64,000 nucleotides of DNA from Chamaelirium japonicum (taxonomy: Eukaryota > Streptophyta > Magnoliopsida > Liliales > Melanthiaceae), in assembly GCA_947650365.1 (NCBI GenBank), contig OX393555.1, positions 84,015,995 to 84,079,994 on the forward strand. Reading direction: 5' to 3'. Made by a program: the position numbers and the translations under genes. The notes below the pieces were generated by a model. The model did not search any database. It saw only the letters and a list, made by a program, of their open reading frames with translations, and had not been told where the DNA came from. This document shows positions 11,447-24,231 of the stretch, piece after piece. Numbering within the stretch: the first letter of the stretch is position 1; the number at the start of each line of letters is the position of its first letter.

Positions 11447-12277
11447 AATTCATTCCTACAATCCATTCTAATTCATTCGCCCGATCCATTCTAATTCATT
11501 CATACGATCCATTCTATTCGAATGGATCATGCGATCCATTCGAATTCATTTGCACGATCCATTCTAATTCATTCATACGATCCATTCTAATTCATTCATA
11601 CAATGCATTCTAATTCTTTCACACGATCTATTCTAATTCATTCGTACGATCCATTCTAATTCATTCGTACAATCCATTATATTTCATTTGTACGATCCAT
11701 TCTTACTCATTCGTATGATCCATTCTAATTCATTCGTACGATCCATTCTAATTCATTTGTACGATCCATTCTAATTCATTCGTACAATCCATTCTATTTC
11801 ATTCGTACGATCCATTCGTACTTATTCGTATGATCCATTCTAATTCATTCGCACGAATGTATCCATTCTAATTCATTCATACAATCCATTCTAATTCATT
11901 CCGTACGATCCATTCTAATTTATTCGTATGATCGTACGAATGAATTAGAATGGATCGTACGAATGAATTAGAATAGATTGTGCGAATGAATTAGAATGGA
12001 TCGTACGAATGAATTAGAATAGATCGTACGAAGGAATTAGAATGGATCATACGAATGTGTAAGAATGGATCGTACGAATGAATTAGAACAGATCGTACGA
12101 ATAAATTAGAATGGATACATTCGTCCGAATGAATTAGAATGGATCATACGAATGAGTAAGAATGGGTCGTACGAATGAAATAGAATAGATTGTACGAATG
12201 AATTAGAATGGATCCTACGAATAAATTAGAATGGATCGTGTGAAAGAATTAGAATGGATTGTATGAATGAATTAGAA
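11447..12277. repeat. Duplicated mosaic segment, right copy
   Basis: This is a copy of 1089-1909. Its left edge coincides with an orientation flip: minus monomers stop at CGTACGAATG (about 11445) and plus sequence starts mid-monomer with TAATTCATTCCTACAATCC. That makes it a clear breakpoint where the duplicated piece was joined. The right edge is marked by an out-of-phase ATTCGTACG at about 12282. Confidence 0.82.
11519..11542. repeat. 10-bp stem hairpin (module copy 3)
   Basis: This is the third exact copy, 10,358 bp from the first, within the duplicated segment 11447-12277. Flanks match the first copy except for TTTGCACG in place of TTCGCACG just downstream. Confidence 0.83.
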
Positions 12278-12826
12278 TGGATTCGTACGAATGAATTAGA
12301 ATGGATATATTCGTGTGAATGAATTAGAATGGATCGTACCAATGAGTAAGAATGGGTCGTACGAATGAAATAGAATGGATTGTGCGAATGAATTAGAATG
12401 GATCATACGAATGAATTAGAATGGATCGTGTGAAAGAATTAGAATGGATTGTATGAATGAATTAGAATAGATCGTATGAATGAATTTGAATGGATCGTAC
12501 GAATGAATTAGAATAGATCGTACGAATGAATTAGAATGGATACATTCGTGCGAATGAATTAGAATGGATACATTCGTGTGAAAGAATTAGAATAGATCGT
12601 ATGAATGAATTAGAATGGATCCTATGAATGAATTAGAACGGATCGTGCGAATGAATTAGAATGGATCGTACGAATGAATTAGAATGGATCGTGCTAATGA
12701 ATTAGAATTGATCGAACGAATGAATTAGCATGGATCGTGCTAATGAATTAGAATGGAACGTACGAATGAATTAGAATGGATCGTGTGAAAGAATTAGAAT
12801 GGATTGTATGAATGAATTCGAATGAA
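11932..12826 (-). repeat. Minus block 10
   Basis: Entered at GTATGATCGTACG, a one-base-altered copy of the entry at 1574. Left at GAATTCATACAATCC (GAATTC 12824-12829). Out-of-phase ATTCGTACG at about 12282 marks an internal joint between the duplicated part and GATACATTCGTGTG-rich sequence. Confidence 0.87.
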
Positions 12827-14513
12827 TTCATACAATCCATTCGAATTCATTCGCACGATCCATTCTAATTCATTCATACGATCCATTCTAATTCATTCAT
12901 ACAATCCATTCTAATTCTTTCACACGATTCATTCTAATTCATTCGTAGGATCCATTCTAATTCATTCGTATAATGTATGCTATTTCATTCGTACGATTCA
13001 TTCTTACTCATTCGTATGATCCATTCTAATTCATTCGGACGAATGTATCCATTCTAATTTATTCGTACGATCCATTCTAATTCATTCGTACGATCCATTC
13101 TAATTCATTCGTACAATCCATTCTAATTCATTCGTCCGATCCATTCTAATTCATTCGCACGAATGTATCCATTCTAATTCATTCGTACGATCCATTCTAA
13201 TTCATTCGTAAGATCCATTCTAATTCATTCGTAAGATCCATTCTAATTCATTCGTACGATCCATTCTAATTCATTCGTACGATCCATTCTATATCATTCG
13301 CACGAATGTATCCATTCTAGTTCATTCGTACGATCCATTCTAATTCATTCGTACGATCCATTCTAATTCATTCGCACGATCCATTCTAATTCATTCGTAC
13401 GATCCATTCTAATTCATTCATACGATCCATTCTAATTCATTCGTACGATCCATTCTAATTCATTCGCACCAATGTATCCATTCTAATTCATTCGTACGAT
13501 CCATTCTAATTCATTCGCACGATCCATTCTAATTCATTCGTACGATCCATTCTAATTCATTCGCACGATCTGTTCTTATTCATTCGCACAATCCATTCTA
13601 ACTCATTCGCACGAATGTATCCATTCTAATTCATTTGTACGATCCATTCTAATTCATTTGTACGATCCATTCTAATTCATTCGTATGATCCATTCTAATT
13701 CATTCGTACGATCCATTCTAATTCATTCATACAATCCATTCTAATTCATTCGAACGAATGTATCCATTCTAATTAATTCGTTCGATCCATTCTAATTCAT
13801 TCGTATGATCTATTCTTATTTATTCGCACGATCCAGTCTAATTGATTCGCACGATCCATTCTAATTCATTCGCACGAATGTATCCATTCTAATTCATTCG
13901 TACGATCCATTCTAATTCATTAATATGATCCATTCTAATTCATTCGTATGATCCATTCTAATTCATATGCACAAAGGTATCCATTCTAATCCATTCGTAG
14001 GATCCATTCTAATCCATTCGTACGATCCATTCTAATTCATTCGTACGATCCATTCTAATTCATTCGCTCGAATGTATCCATTCTAATCCATTCGTACGAT
14101 CCATTCTAATCCATTCGTACGATCCATTCTAATTCATTCGCATGAATGTAACCATTCTAATTCATTCATTTGATCCATTCTAATTCATTCGTATGATCCA
14201 TTATAATTCATTCGCACGAATGTATCCATTCTAATTCATTCGTACGATCCATTCTATTTCATTCGTACGATCCATTCTAATTCATTCGTAAGATCCATTC
14301 TAATTCATTCGTACGATCCATTCTAATTCATTCATACGATCCATTCTAATTCATTCGCACGAATGTATCCATTCAAGTTCATTCGTACGATCCATTCTAA
14401 TTCATTCGTACGATCTATTCTAATTCATTCGCACGATCCATTCTAATTCATTCGTACGATCAATTCTAATTCATTCGCACGAATGTATCCATTCTAATTC
14501 ATTCGTACGATCC
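12827..14513 (+). repeat. Plus array, 1.7 kb
   Basis: Rich in 28-bp monomers (GCACGAATGTATCC), with CATTCTAATCCATTC variants from 13980 onward. From about 13900 it is the older relative of the 1,025-bp units. Confidence 0.8.
14140..14180 (+). repeat. GCATGAATGTAACC plus CATTTGATCC module
   Basis: A 28-bp monomer with GTAACC in place of GTATCC is followed by a monomer carrying CATTCATTTGATCC. The pair recurs near 3725, 14930, 15950, 20260, 26905, 29135, 33440, 40085, 47545, 51700, 60745, 61350 and 63620. All copies seen are plus, which may mean that the pair arose after the main inversions. Confidence 0.8.
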
Positions 14514-15536
14514 TGAATTAGAATGGATCGTACGAATGAATTAGAATGGATACCTTTGTGCATATGAATTAGAATGGATCGTACGAATGAATTAGAATGG
14601 ATCATATTAATGAATTAGAATGGATCGTACGAATGAATTAGAATGGATACATTCGTGCGAATGAATTAGAATGGATCGTGCACGAATGTATCCATTCTAA
14701 TTCATTCGTACGATCCATTCTAATTCATTAATATGATCCATTCTAATTCATTCGTACGATCCATTCTAATTCATATGCACAAAGGTATCTATTCTAATCC
14801 ATTCGTAGGATCCATTCTAATCCATTCGTATGATCCATTCTAATTCATTCGCTCGAATGTATTCGTTATAATCCATTCGTACGATCCATTCTAATCCATT
14901 CGTACGATCCATTGTAATTCATTCGCATGAATGTAACCATTCTAATTCATTCATTTGATCCATTCTAATTCATTCGTACGATCCATTCTAATTCATTCGT
15001 CCGATCCATTCTAATTCATTCGCACGTATGTATCCATTCTAATTCATTCGTACGATCCATTCTAATTCATTCGTACGATCCATTCTAATTCATTCGTAAG
15101 ATCCATTCTAATTCCTTCGTACGATCCATTCTAATTCATTCGTACGATCCATTCTAATTCATTCGCACAAATGTATCCATTCTAGTTCATTCGTACGATC
15201 CATTCTAATTCATTCGTACGATCCATTCTAATTCATTCGCACGATCCATTCTAATTCATTCGTACGATCAATTCTAATTCATTCGCACGAATGTATCCAC
15301 TCTAATTCATTCATACGATCCATTCTAATTCATTCGTACGATCCATTCTAATTCATTCGTACGATCTATTCTAATTCATTCGTACGAATGTATCCATTCT
15401 AGTTCATTCGTACGATCCATTCTAATTCATTCGTACGATCCATTCTAATTCATTCGCACGATCCATTCTAATTCATTCGTACGATCAATTCTAATTCATT
15501 CGCACGAATGTATCTATTCTAATTCATTCGTACGAT
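14512..15536. repeat. 1,025-bp tandem unit, first copy
   Basis: The unit begins at a flip (TCCTGAATTAG), holds a short minus block, flips back at a GTGCAC palindrome and continues as a plus array. Markers 1,025 bp apart are CCTGAATTAG (14512 and 15537) and ACAAAGGTAT (14779 and 15804). An older relative of its second half lies just upstream (ACAAAGGTAT also at 13971, 808 bp before). This is a composite unit of both orientations that has been copied as a block. Confidence 0.88.
14514..14680 (-). repeat. Minus block 11 (short)
   Basis: About seven monomers inside the 1,025-bp unit, entered at TCCTGAATTAG, with the odd CCTTTGTGCATATG monomer, and left at CGTGCACG (14677-14684). Sister blocks: 15539 and 28721; related sequence without the flip context occurs near 54040 and 61900. 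Confidence 0.9.
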
Positions 15537-16503
15537 CCTGAATTAGAATGGATCGTACGAATGAATTAGAATGGATACCTTTGTGCATATGAATTAGATT
15601 GGATCGTACGAATGAATTAGAATGGATCATATTATAGAATTAGAATGGATCGTACGAATGAATTAGAATGGATACATTCGTGCGAATGAATTAGAATGGA
15701 TCGTGCACGAATGTATCCATTCTAATTCATTCCTACGATCCATTCTAATTCATTAATATGATCCATTCTAATTCATTCGTACGATCCATTCTAATTCATA
15801 TACACAAAGGTATCTATTCTAATCCATTCGTAGGATCCATTCTAATCCATTCGTACGATCCATTCTAATTCATTCGCTCGAATGTATTCATTCTAATCTA
15901 TTCGTACGATCCATTCTAATCCATTTGTACAATCCATTCTAATTCATTCGCATGAATGTAACCATTCTAATTCATTCATTTGATCCATTCTAATTCATTC
16001 GTACGATTCATTCTAATTCATTCGTCCGATCCATTCTAATTCATTCGCACGAATGTATCCATTCTAATTCATTCGTACGATCCATTCTAATTCATTCGTA
16101 CGATCCATTCTAATTCATTCGTAAAATCCATTCTAATTCCTTCGTACGATCCATTCTAATTCATTCGTACGATCCATTCTAATTCATTCGCACGAATGTA
16201 TCCATTCTAGTTCATTCGTACGATCCATTCTAATTCATTCGTACGATCCATTCTAATTCATTCGCACGATCCATTCTAATTCATTAGTACGATCAATTCT
16301 AATTCATTCGCACGAATGTATCCATTCTAATTCATTCATACGATCCATTCTAATTCATTCGTACGATCTATTCTAATTCATTCGCACGAATGTATCCATT
16401 CTAGTTCATTCGTACGATCCATTCTAATTCATTCGTACGATCCATTCTAATTCATTCGCACGATCCATTCTAATTCATTCGTACGATCAATTCTAATTCA
16501 TTC
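15537..16503. repeat. 1,025-bp tandem unit, second copy (shortened)
   Basis: This repeats 14512-15536, but one 23-bp monomer is missing, so the offset drops to 1,002 near 16361 (GTACGATCTATTC at 15359 and 16361). The match ends near 16503, where TACAATCC replaces the CACGAATG of the first copy. The left end of the 13-kb duplication lies just upstream at 15415, so this unit is copied again at 28719. Confidence 0.85.
15539..15705 (-). repeat. Minus block 12 (short)
   Basis: Second copy of block 11, with TTAGATTGG and CATATTATAG differences near 15596 and 15629. These two differences are shared with 28721-28887, showing which parent was duplicated. Confidence 0.9.
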
Positions 16504-17317
16504 GTACAATCCATTCTAATTCACTCATACGATCCATTCTAATATATTCATACGATCCATTCTAATTCATTTGCACGAATATATCCATTCTAATTCATTC
16601 GTACGATCCATTCTAATTCCTTCGTACGATCCATTCTAATTCATTCGTACGATCTATTCTAATTCATTTGTATGATCCATTCTAATTCATTCGTACGATC
16701 CATTCTAATTCATTCGTACGATCCATTCTAATTCATTCATACAATCCATTCTAATTCTTTCACACGATCCATTCTAATTCATTCGTGCAATCCATTCTAT
16801 TTCATTCGTACGATCCATTCTTACTCATTCATACGATCCATTCTAATTCATTCACACGAATGTATACATTCGTACGAATGAATTAGAATAGATTGTACGA
16901 ATGAATTAGAATGGATCGTACGAATGAATTAGAATGGATCGTACGATGGAATTAGAATGGATCGTACGAATGAATTAGAATGGATCGTACGAAGGAATTA
17001 GAATGAATCGTACGAATGAATTAGAATGGATATATTCGTGCAAATGAATTAGAATGGATCGTATGAATGTATTAGAATGGATCGTATGAGTGAATTAGAA
17101 TGGATCGTACGAGTGAATTAGAATGGATTGTATGAATTAATTAGAATGGATCGTACGAATGAATTAGAATGGATCATACGAATTAATTAGAATGGATCAT
17201 ACGAATGAATTAGAATAGATCGTACGAATGAATTAGAATGGATCGTACGAATGAATTGGAATGGATACATTCGTGCGAATGAATTAGAATGGATTGTACG
17301 AAAGAATAAGAACAGAT

Positions 17318-17958
17318 CGTGCGAATGAATTAGAATGGATCGTACGAATGAATTAGAATGGATCGTGCGAATGAATTAGAATGGATCGTACGAATGAATT
17401 AGAATGGATACATTTGTGCGAATGAATTAGAATGGATCGTACGAATGAATTAGAATGGATCGTATGAATGAATTAGAATGGATCGTACGAATGAATTAGA
17501 ATGGATCATGCGAATGAATTAGAATGGATCGTACAAATGAATTAGAATGGATCGTGTGAAAGAATTAGAATGGATCGTACGAATGAATTAGAATGGATCA
17601 TGCGAATGAATTAGAATGGATCGTACGAATGAATTAGAATGGATACATTGGTGCTAATGAATTAGAATGGATCGTACAAATGAATTAGAATGGATCGTAT
17701 GAATGAATTAGAATGGATCATACGAATGAATTAGAATGGATCGTGCTAATGAATTATAATGGATCATACGAATGAATTAGAATGGATCGTACGAATGAAC
17801 TAGAATGGATACATTCGTGCGAATGAATTAGAATGGATCGTACGAATGAATTAGAATGGATCGTACAAATGAATTAGAATGGATCTTACGAACGAATTAG
17901 AATGGATCGTATGAATGAATTAGAATGGATCGTACGAATGAATTAGAATGGATACATT
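17318..17958 (-). repeat. 641-bp tandem unit, first copy
   Basis: Within the longest minus block, four markers recur exactly 641 bp apart: CATTTGTGCG (17411 and 18052), GTGTGAAAG (17554 and 18195), GTGCTAATGAATTATAATGG (17743 and 18384) and GAACTAG (17797 and 18438). The length equals 23 monomers of 23 bp plus 4 of 28 bp, and four 28-bp forms are visible inside. The same pair is carried in the second 13-kb copy from about 30500. Confidence 0.9.
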
Positions 17959-18599
17959 CGTGCGAATGAATTAGAATGGATCGTACGAATGAATTAGAAT
18001 GGATCGTGCGAATGAATTAGAATGGATCGTACGAATGAATTAGAATGGATACATTTGTGCGAATGAATTAGAATGGATCGTACAAATGAATTAGAATGGA
18101 TCGTATGAATGAATTAGAATGGATCGTACGAATGAATTAGAATGGATCCTGCGAATGAATTAGAATGGATCGTACAAATGAATTAGAATGGATCGTGTGA
18201 AAGAATTACAATGGATCGTACGAATGAATTAGAATGGATCATGCGAATGAATTAGAATGGATCGTACGAATGAATTAGAATGGATATATTTGTGCGAATG
18301 AATTAGAATGGATCGTACAAATGAATTAGAATGGATCGTATGAATGAATTAGAATGGATCGTACGAATGAATTAGAATGGATCGTGCTAATGAATTATAA
18401 TGGATCATACGAATGAATTAGAATGGATCGTACGAATGAACTAGAATGGATACATTCGTGCGAATGAATTAGAATGGATCGTACGAATGAATTAGAATGG
18501 ATCGTACGAATGAATTAGAATGGATCTTACGAACGAATTAGAATGGATCGTATGAATGAATTAGAATGGATCGTACGAATGAATTAGAATGGATACATT
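17959..18599 (-). repeat. 641-bp tandem unit, second copy
   Basis: This is a direct repeat of 17318-17958 with a few substitutions, such as CATATTTGTG for CATACATTGGTG at the second 28-bp monomer. The match fails after about 18619, where an ATCGATCGGACG variant appears. Its twin in the second 13-kb copy lies at about 31141-31781. Confidence 0.88.
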
Positions 18600-19386
18600 C
18601 GTGCGAATGAATTAGAATCGATCGGACGAATGAATTAGAATGGATCGTACGAATGAATTAGAATGGATCGGACGAATGAATTAGAATGGATCGTACGAAT
18701 GAAATAGAATAGATTGTACGAATGAATTAGAATGGATCCTACGAATGAATTAGAATGGATCGTGTGAAAGAATTAGAATGGATTGTATGAATGAATTAGA
18801 ATAGATCGTATGAATAAATTAGAATGGATCGTGCAAATGAATTCGAATGGATCGTACGAATTCATTCTAATTCATTCATACAATCCATTCTAATTCTTTC
18901 ACACGATCCATTCTAATTCATTCGTACGTTCTATTCTAATTCATTAGCACGATCCATGCTAATTCATTCGTTCGATCAATTCTAATTCATTAGCACGATC
19001 CATTCTAATTCATTCGTACGATCCATTCTAATTCATTCGCACGATCCATTCTAATTCATTCATAGGATCCATTCTAATTCATTCATACGATCTATTCTAA
19101 TTCTTTCGCACGAATGTATCCATTCTAATTCATTCGCACGAATGTATCCATTCTAATTCATTCGTACGATCCATTCTAATTCATTCGTACGATCCATTCT
19201 AATTCATTCGTACGATCTATTCTAATTCATTCATACGATCTATTCTAATTCATTCATACAATCCATTCTCATTCTTTCACACGATCCATTCTAATTCATT
19301 AGTACGATCCATTCTTATTCATTCGTACGATCCATTCTTACTCATTCGTACGATCCATTCTAATTCATTCGCACGAATGTATCCAT

Positions 19387-19556
19387 AATGGATCATACGA
19401 ATGAGTAAGAATGGATCGTACGAATGAAATAGAATGGATTGTGCGAATGAATTAGAATGGACCGTACGAATGAATTAGACGTACGAATGAATTAGAATGG
19501 ATACATTCGTGCGAATAAATTAGAATGGATCATACGAAAGAGTAAGAATGGATCGT
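19387..19556 (-). repeat. Minus block 14 (short)
   Basis: Entered at ATCCAT-A-ATGGAT (19381-19393). Has an internal deletion scar GAATTAGACGTACG near 19484 where about half a monomer is missing, and leaves at a blunt GATCGTCATTCTAATTC joint with no palindrome. Duplicated at 32569-32738. Confidence 0.9.
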
Positions 19557-22301
19557 CATTCTAATTCATTCGTATGATCCATTCTAATTCATTTGTATCC
19601 ATTCTATTTCATTCGCACGATCCATTCTAATTCATTCGCGCAATCTATTCAAATTCATTCGTACGATCCATTCTAATTCATTCGTACGATCCATTCTAAT
19701 TCATTCATACAATCCATTCTAATTTATTCGCACGAATATATCCATTCTAATTCATTCGTACGATCCATTCTAATTCATTCACACAATCTATTCTAATTCA
19801 TTCATACAATCCATTCTAATTCATTCGCACGAATGTATCCATTCTAATTCATTCATACGATCCATTCTACTTCATTCGTACTATCCGTTCTAATTCACTC
19901 ATACGATCCATTCTAATTCATTAATACGATCCATTCTAATTCATTCGCACGAATATATCCATTCTAATTCATTCGTACGATCCATTCTAATTCATTCGTA
20001 CGATCCATTCTAATTCCTTCGTACGATCCATTCTATTTCATTCGTAAGATCCATTCTAATTCCTTCGTACGATCCATTCTAATTCCTTCGTAGTATCCAT
20101 TCTAATTTACTCATACGATCCATTCTAATTCATTCGTACGATCCATTCTAATTCATTCATACAATCCATTCTAATTCATTCGCACGAATGTATCCATTCT
20201 AATCCATTCGTACGATCCATTCTAATTCATTCGTACGATCCATTCTAATTCATTCGCATGAATGTAACCATTCTAATTCATTCATTTAATCCATTCTAAT
20301 TCATTCGTACGATCCATTCTAATTCATTCGTACGATCCATTCTAATTCATTCGCACGAATGTATCCATTCTAGTTCATTCGTACGATCCATTCTAATTCA
20401 TTCGTACGATCCATTCTAATTCATTCGCACGATCCATTCTAATTCATTCGTACGATCCATTCTAATTCATTCATACGATCCATTCTAATTCATTTGTACG
20501 ATCCATTCTAATTCATTCGCACAAATGTATCCATTCTAATTCATTCGTACGATCCATTCTAATTCATTCGCACGATCCATTCTAATTCACTCTAATTCAT
20601 TCGTATGATCCATTCTAATTCATTCGTACGATCCATTCTTACTCATTCGTATGATCCATTCTAATTCATTCGTACGATCCATTCTAATTCATTCGCACGA
20701 ATGTAACCATTCTAATTCATTCGTACGATCCATTCTAATTCATTCGCACAAATGTATCCATTCTAATTTATTCGTACGATCCATTCTAATTCATTCGCAC
20801 GATCCATTCTAATTCATTCGTACGATCCATTCTAATTCTTTCACACGATCCATTCTAATTCATTCGTACGATCCATTCTAATTCATTCGCACGATCCATT
20901 CTAATTCATTCATAGGATCCATTCTAATTCATTCATACGATCTATTCTAATTCTTTCGCACGAATGTATCCATTTTAATTCATTCGCATGAATGTATCAA
21001 TTCTAATTCATTCGTACGATCCATTCTATTTCATTCGTACGATCCATTCTAGTTCATTCGTACGATCCATTCTAATTCATTCGTACGATCCATTCTAATT
21101 CATTCGTATGATCCATTCTAATTAATTCGTATGATCCATTCCAATTCATTCGTACGATCCATTCTAATTCATTCATACAATCCATTCTAATTCATTCGCA
21201 CGAATGTATCCATTCTAATTAATTCGTACGATCCATTCTAATTCATTCGTATGATCCATTCTTATTCATTCGCACGATCCAGTCTAATGGATTTGCACGA
21301 TCCATTCTAATTCATTCGCACGAATGTATCCATTCTAATTCATTCGTACGATCCATTCTAATTCATTAATATGATCCATTCTAATTCATTCGTAAGATCC
21401 ATTCTAATTCATATGCACAAAGGTATCCATTCTAATCCATTCGTAGGATCCATTCTAATTCATTCGTACGATCCATTCTAATTCATTCGTACGATCCATT
21501 CTAATTCATTCGTACGATCCATTCTAATTCATTCGTAAGATCCATTCTAATTCATTCGTACGATCCATTCTAATTCATTCGCACGAATGAATCTATTCTA
21601 GTTCATTCGTACGATCCATTCTAATTCATTCGTATGATCTATTCTAATTCATTCGTACGATCCATTCTCATTCATTCGTATGATCCATTATAATTAATTC
21701 GTATGATCCATTCTAATTCATTCGTACGATCCATTCTAATTCATTCGTACGATCCATTCTAATTCACTCATACGATCCATTCTAATAAATTCATACGATC
21801 CATTCTAATTCATTTGCATGAATATATCCATTCTAATTCATTCGTACGATCCATTCTAATTCCTTCGTACGATCCATTCTAATTCATTCGTACGATCTAT
21901 TCTAATTCATTCGTACGATCCATTCTAATTCATTCGTACGATCCATTCTAATTCCTTCGTACGATCCATTCTAATTCATTCGTAGGATCCATTCTAATTC
22001 ATTCGTACAATCTATTCTATTTCATTCGTACGATCCATTCTTACTCATTCGTATGATCCATTCTAATTCATTCGGACGAATGTATCCATTCTAATTTATT
22101 GGTACGATCCATTCTAATTCATTCGTACGATCCATTCTAATTCATTCGTACGATCCATTCTAATTCATTCGTCCGATCCATTCTAATTCATTCGCACGAA
22201 TGTATCCATTCTAATTCATTCGTACGGTCCATTCTAATTCATTCGCACAATCCATTCTATTTCATTCGTACGATCCATTCTTACTCATTCGTATAATCCA
22301 T
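19557..22301 (+). repeat. Plus array, 2.7 kb (longest plus run of copy 1)
   Basis: Near 20588 a half-monomer duplication gives AATTCACTCTAATTCATTC, a scar shared with copy 2 near 33770. A 28-bp monomer with GAATGAATCTATTC replaces GTATCC near 21585. Repeated in copy 2 as 32739-35483. Confidence 0.82.
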
Positions 22302-23133
22302 TATGGATACATTCATGCGAATGAATTAGAATGGATCATAAGAATGAGTAAGAATGGATCGTACGAATGAAATAGAATGGATGGTGCGAATGAATTAGAA
22401 TGGATCGTACGAAAGAATTAGAATGGATTGTATGAATGAATTAGAATAGATCGTATGAATGAATTAGAATGGATCGTACGAATGAATTAGAATGGATCGT
22501 ACGAATGAACTAGAATGGATACATTCGTGTGAATGAATTAGAATGGACCGTACGAATGAATTAGAATAGATCGTACGAATGAATTAGAATGGATCGTACG
22601 AATGAATTAGAATGGATCATACGAATGAGTAAGAATGGATCGTACGAATGAAATAGAATGGATTGTACGAATGAATTAGAATGGATCGTACGAATGAATT
22701 AGAATGGATCGTGTGAAAGAATTACAATGGATTGTATGAATGAATTAGAATGGATCATATGAATGAATTAGAATGGATCGTGCGAATGAATTCGAATGGA
22801 TCGTACGAATGAATTAGAATGGATCGTACGAATGAATTAGAATGGATACATTCGTGCGAATGAATTAGAATGGATACATTCGTGCGTAAGAATTAGAATA
22901 GATCGTATGAATGAATTAGAATGGATCCTATGAATGAATTAGAATGGATCGTGCGAATGAATTAGAATGGATCGTACGAATGAATTAGAATGGATCGTGC
23001 TAATGAATTAGAATTGATCGAGCAAATGAATTACCATGGATCGTGCTAATGAATTAGAATGGAACGTACGAATGAATTAGAATGGATCGTGTGAAAGAAT
23101 TAGATTGGATTGTATGAATGAATTAGAATGAAT
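22302..23133 (-). repeat. Minus block 15
   Basis: Entered at ATCCAT-T-ATGGAT, left at GAATTCGTATGATCC (GAATTC 23130-23135). Copy 2 (35484-36338) has one extra GAGTAAG monomer. The GTGCTAATG / GATCGAGCAAATG / TTACCATGG set sits near 23000. Confidence 0.9.
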
Positions 23134-23487
23134 TCGTATGATCCATTCGAATTCATTCGCACGATCCATTCTAATTCATTCATACGATCCATTCTAATTC
23201 ATTCATACAATCCATTCTAATTCTTTCACACGATCCATTCTAATTCATTCGTAGGATCCATTCTAATTCATTCGTACAATCAATTCTATTTCATTCGTAC
23301 GATCCATTCTTACTCATTCGTATGATCCATTCTAATTCATTCGGACGAATGTATCCATTCTAATTCATTCGTACGATCCATTCTAATTCATTAATATGAT
23401 TCATTCTAATTCATTCGTACGATCCATTCTAATTCATATGCACAAAGGTATCCATTCTAATTCATTCGTACGATCCATTCTAATTCA

Positions 23488-24007
23488 GGATCGTACGAAT
23501 GAATTAGAATGGATACATTCGTGCGAATGAATTAGAATTGATCGTACGAATGAATTAGAATGGATCGTGCGAATGAATTAGAATGGATCGTACGAATGAA
23601 TTAGAATGGATCTTATGAATGAACTAGAATGGATACATTCGTGCGAATGAATTAGAATGGATCGTACGAATGAATTAGAATGGATCGTACGAATGAATTA
23701 GAATGGATCTTACAAATGAATTAGAATAGATCGTACATATGAATTAGAATGGATCGTATGAATGAATTAGAATGGATATATTCGTGCAAATGAATTAGAA
23801 TGGATCGTATGAATGTATTAGAATGGATCGTACGAATGAATTATAATGGATTCGTACGAATGAATTAGAATGGATACATTCGTGCGAATGAATTATAATG
23901 GATCGTACCAATGAGTAAGAATGGATCGTACGAATGAAATAGAATGGATCGTACGAATGAATTAGAATGGATCGTACGGAATGAATTAGAATGGATTGTA
24001 TGATCGT
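23488..24007 (-). repeat. Minus block 16
   Basis: Entered at TTCAGGATCGTACG, a junction type restricted to 23488, 36693, 42935 and 44243. Leaves through TATGATCGTACGATC (CGTACG 24005-24010). Near 23980 a CGTACGGAATG monomer has one added G. Confidence 0.9.
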
Positions 24008-24171
24008 ACGATCTATTCTAATTCATTGGTACGATCCATTCTAATTCATTCGTACAATCCATTCTATTTCATTCGTACGATCCATTCTTACTCATTCGTG
24101 TAATCCATTCTAATTTATTCGCACGAATGTATCCATTCTAATTCATTCATACAATCCATTCTAATTCATTC

Positions 24172-24231
24172 CGTACGATCCATTCTAATTCATTCGTACG
24201 ATCGTACGAATGAATTAGAATGGATCGTACG
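24172..24231. repeat. 60-bp perfect palindrome at a flip
   Basis: The centre is between 24201 and 24202 (CGTACGATCGTACG) and the two 30-bp arms match without a mismatch. Unmatched bases appear at 24171 (C) and 24232 (A). This is the longest exact palindrome I verified in copy 1 of the 13-kb unit. Confidence 0.9.

Larger units (their letters stand above)
16874..18860 (-). repeat. Minus block 13 (longest, about 2 kb)
   Basis: CACACG-type entry (CGTACG 16871-16876). Contains GAAGGAATTAG and GTATGAGTG monomers, then the two 641-bp units, then a GATCGGACG and GATCCTACG tail, and ends at GAATTC (18858-18863). Duplicated at 30056-32042. Confidence 0.92.
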
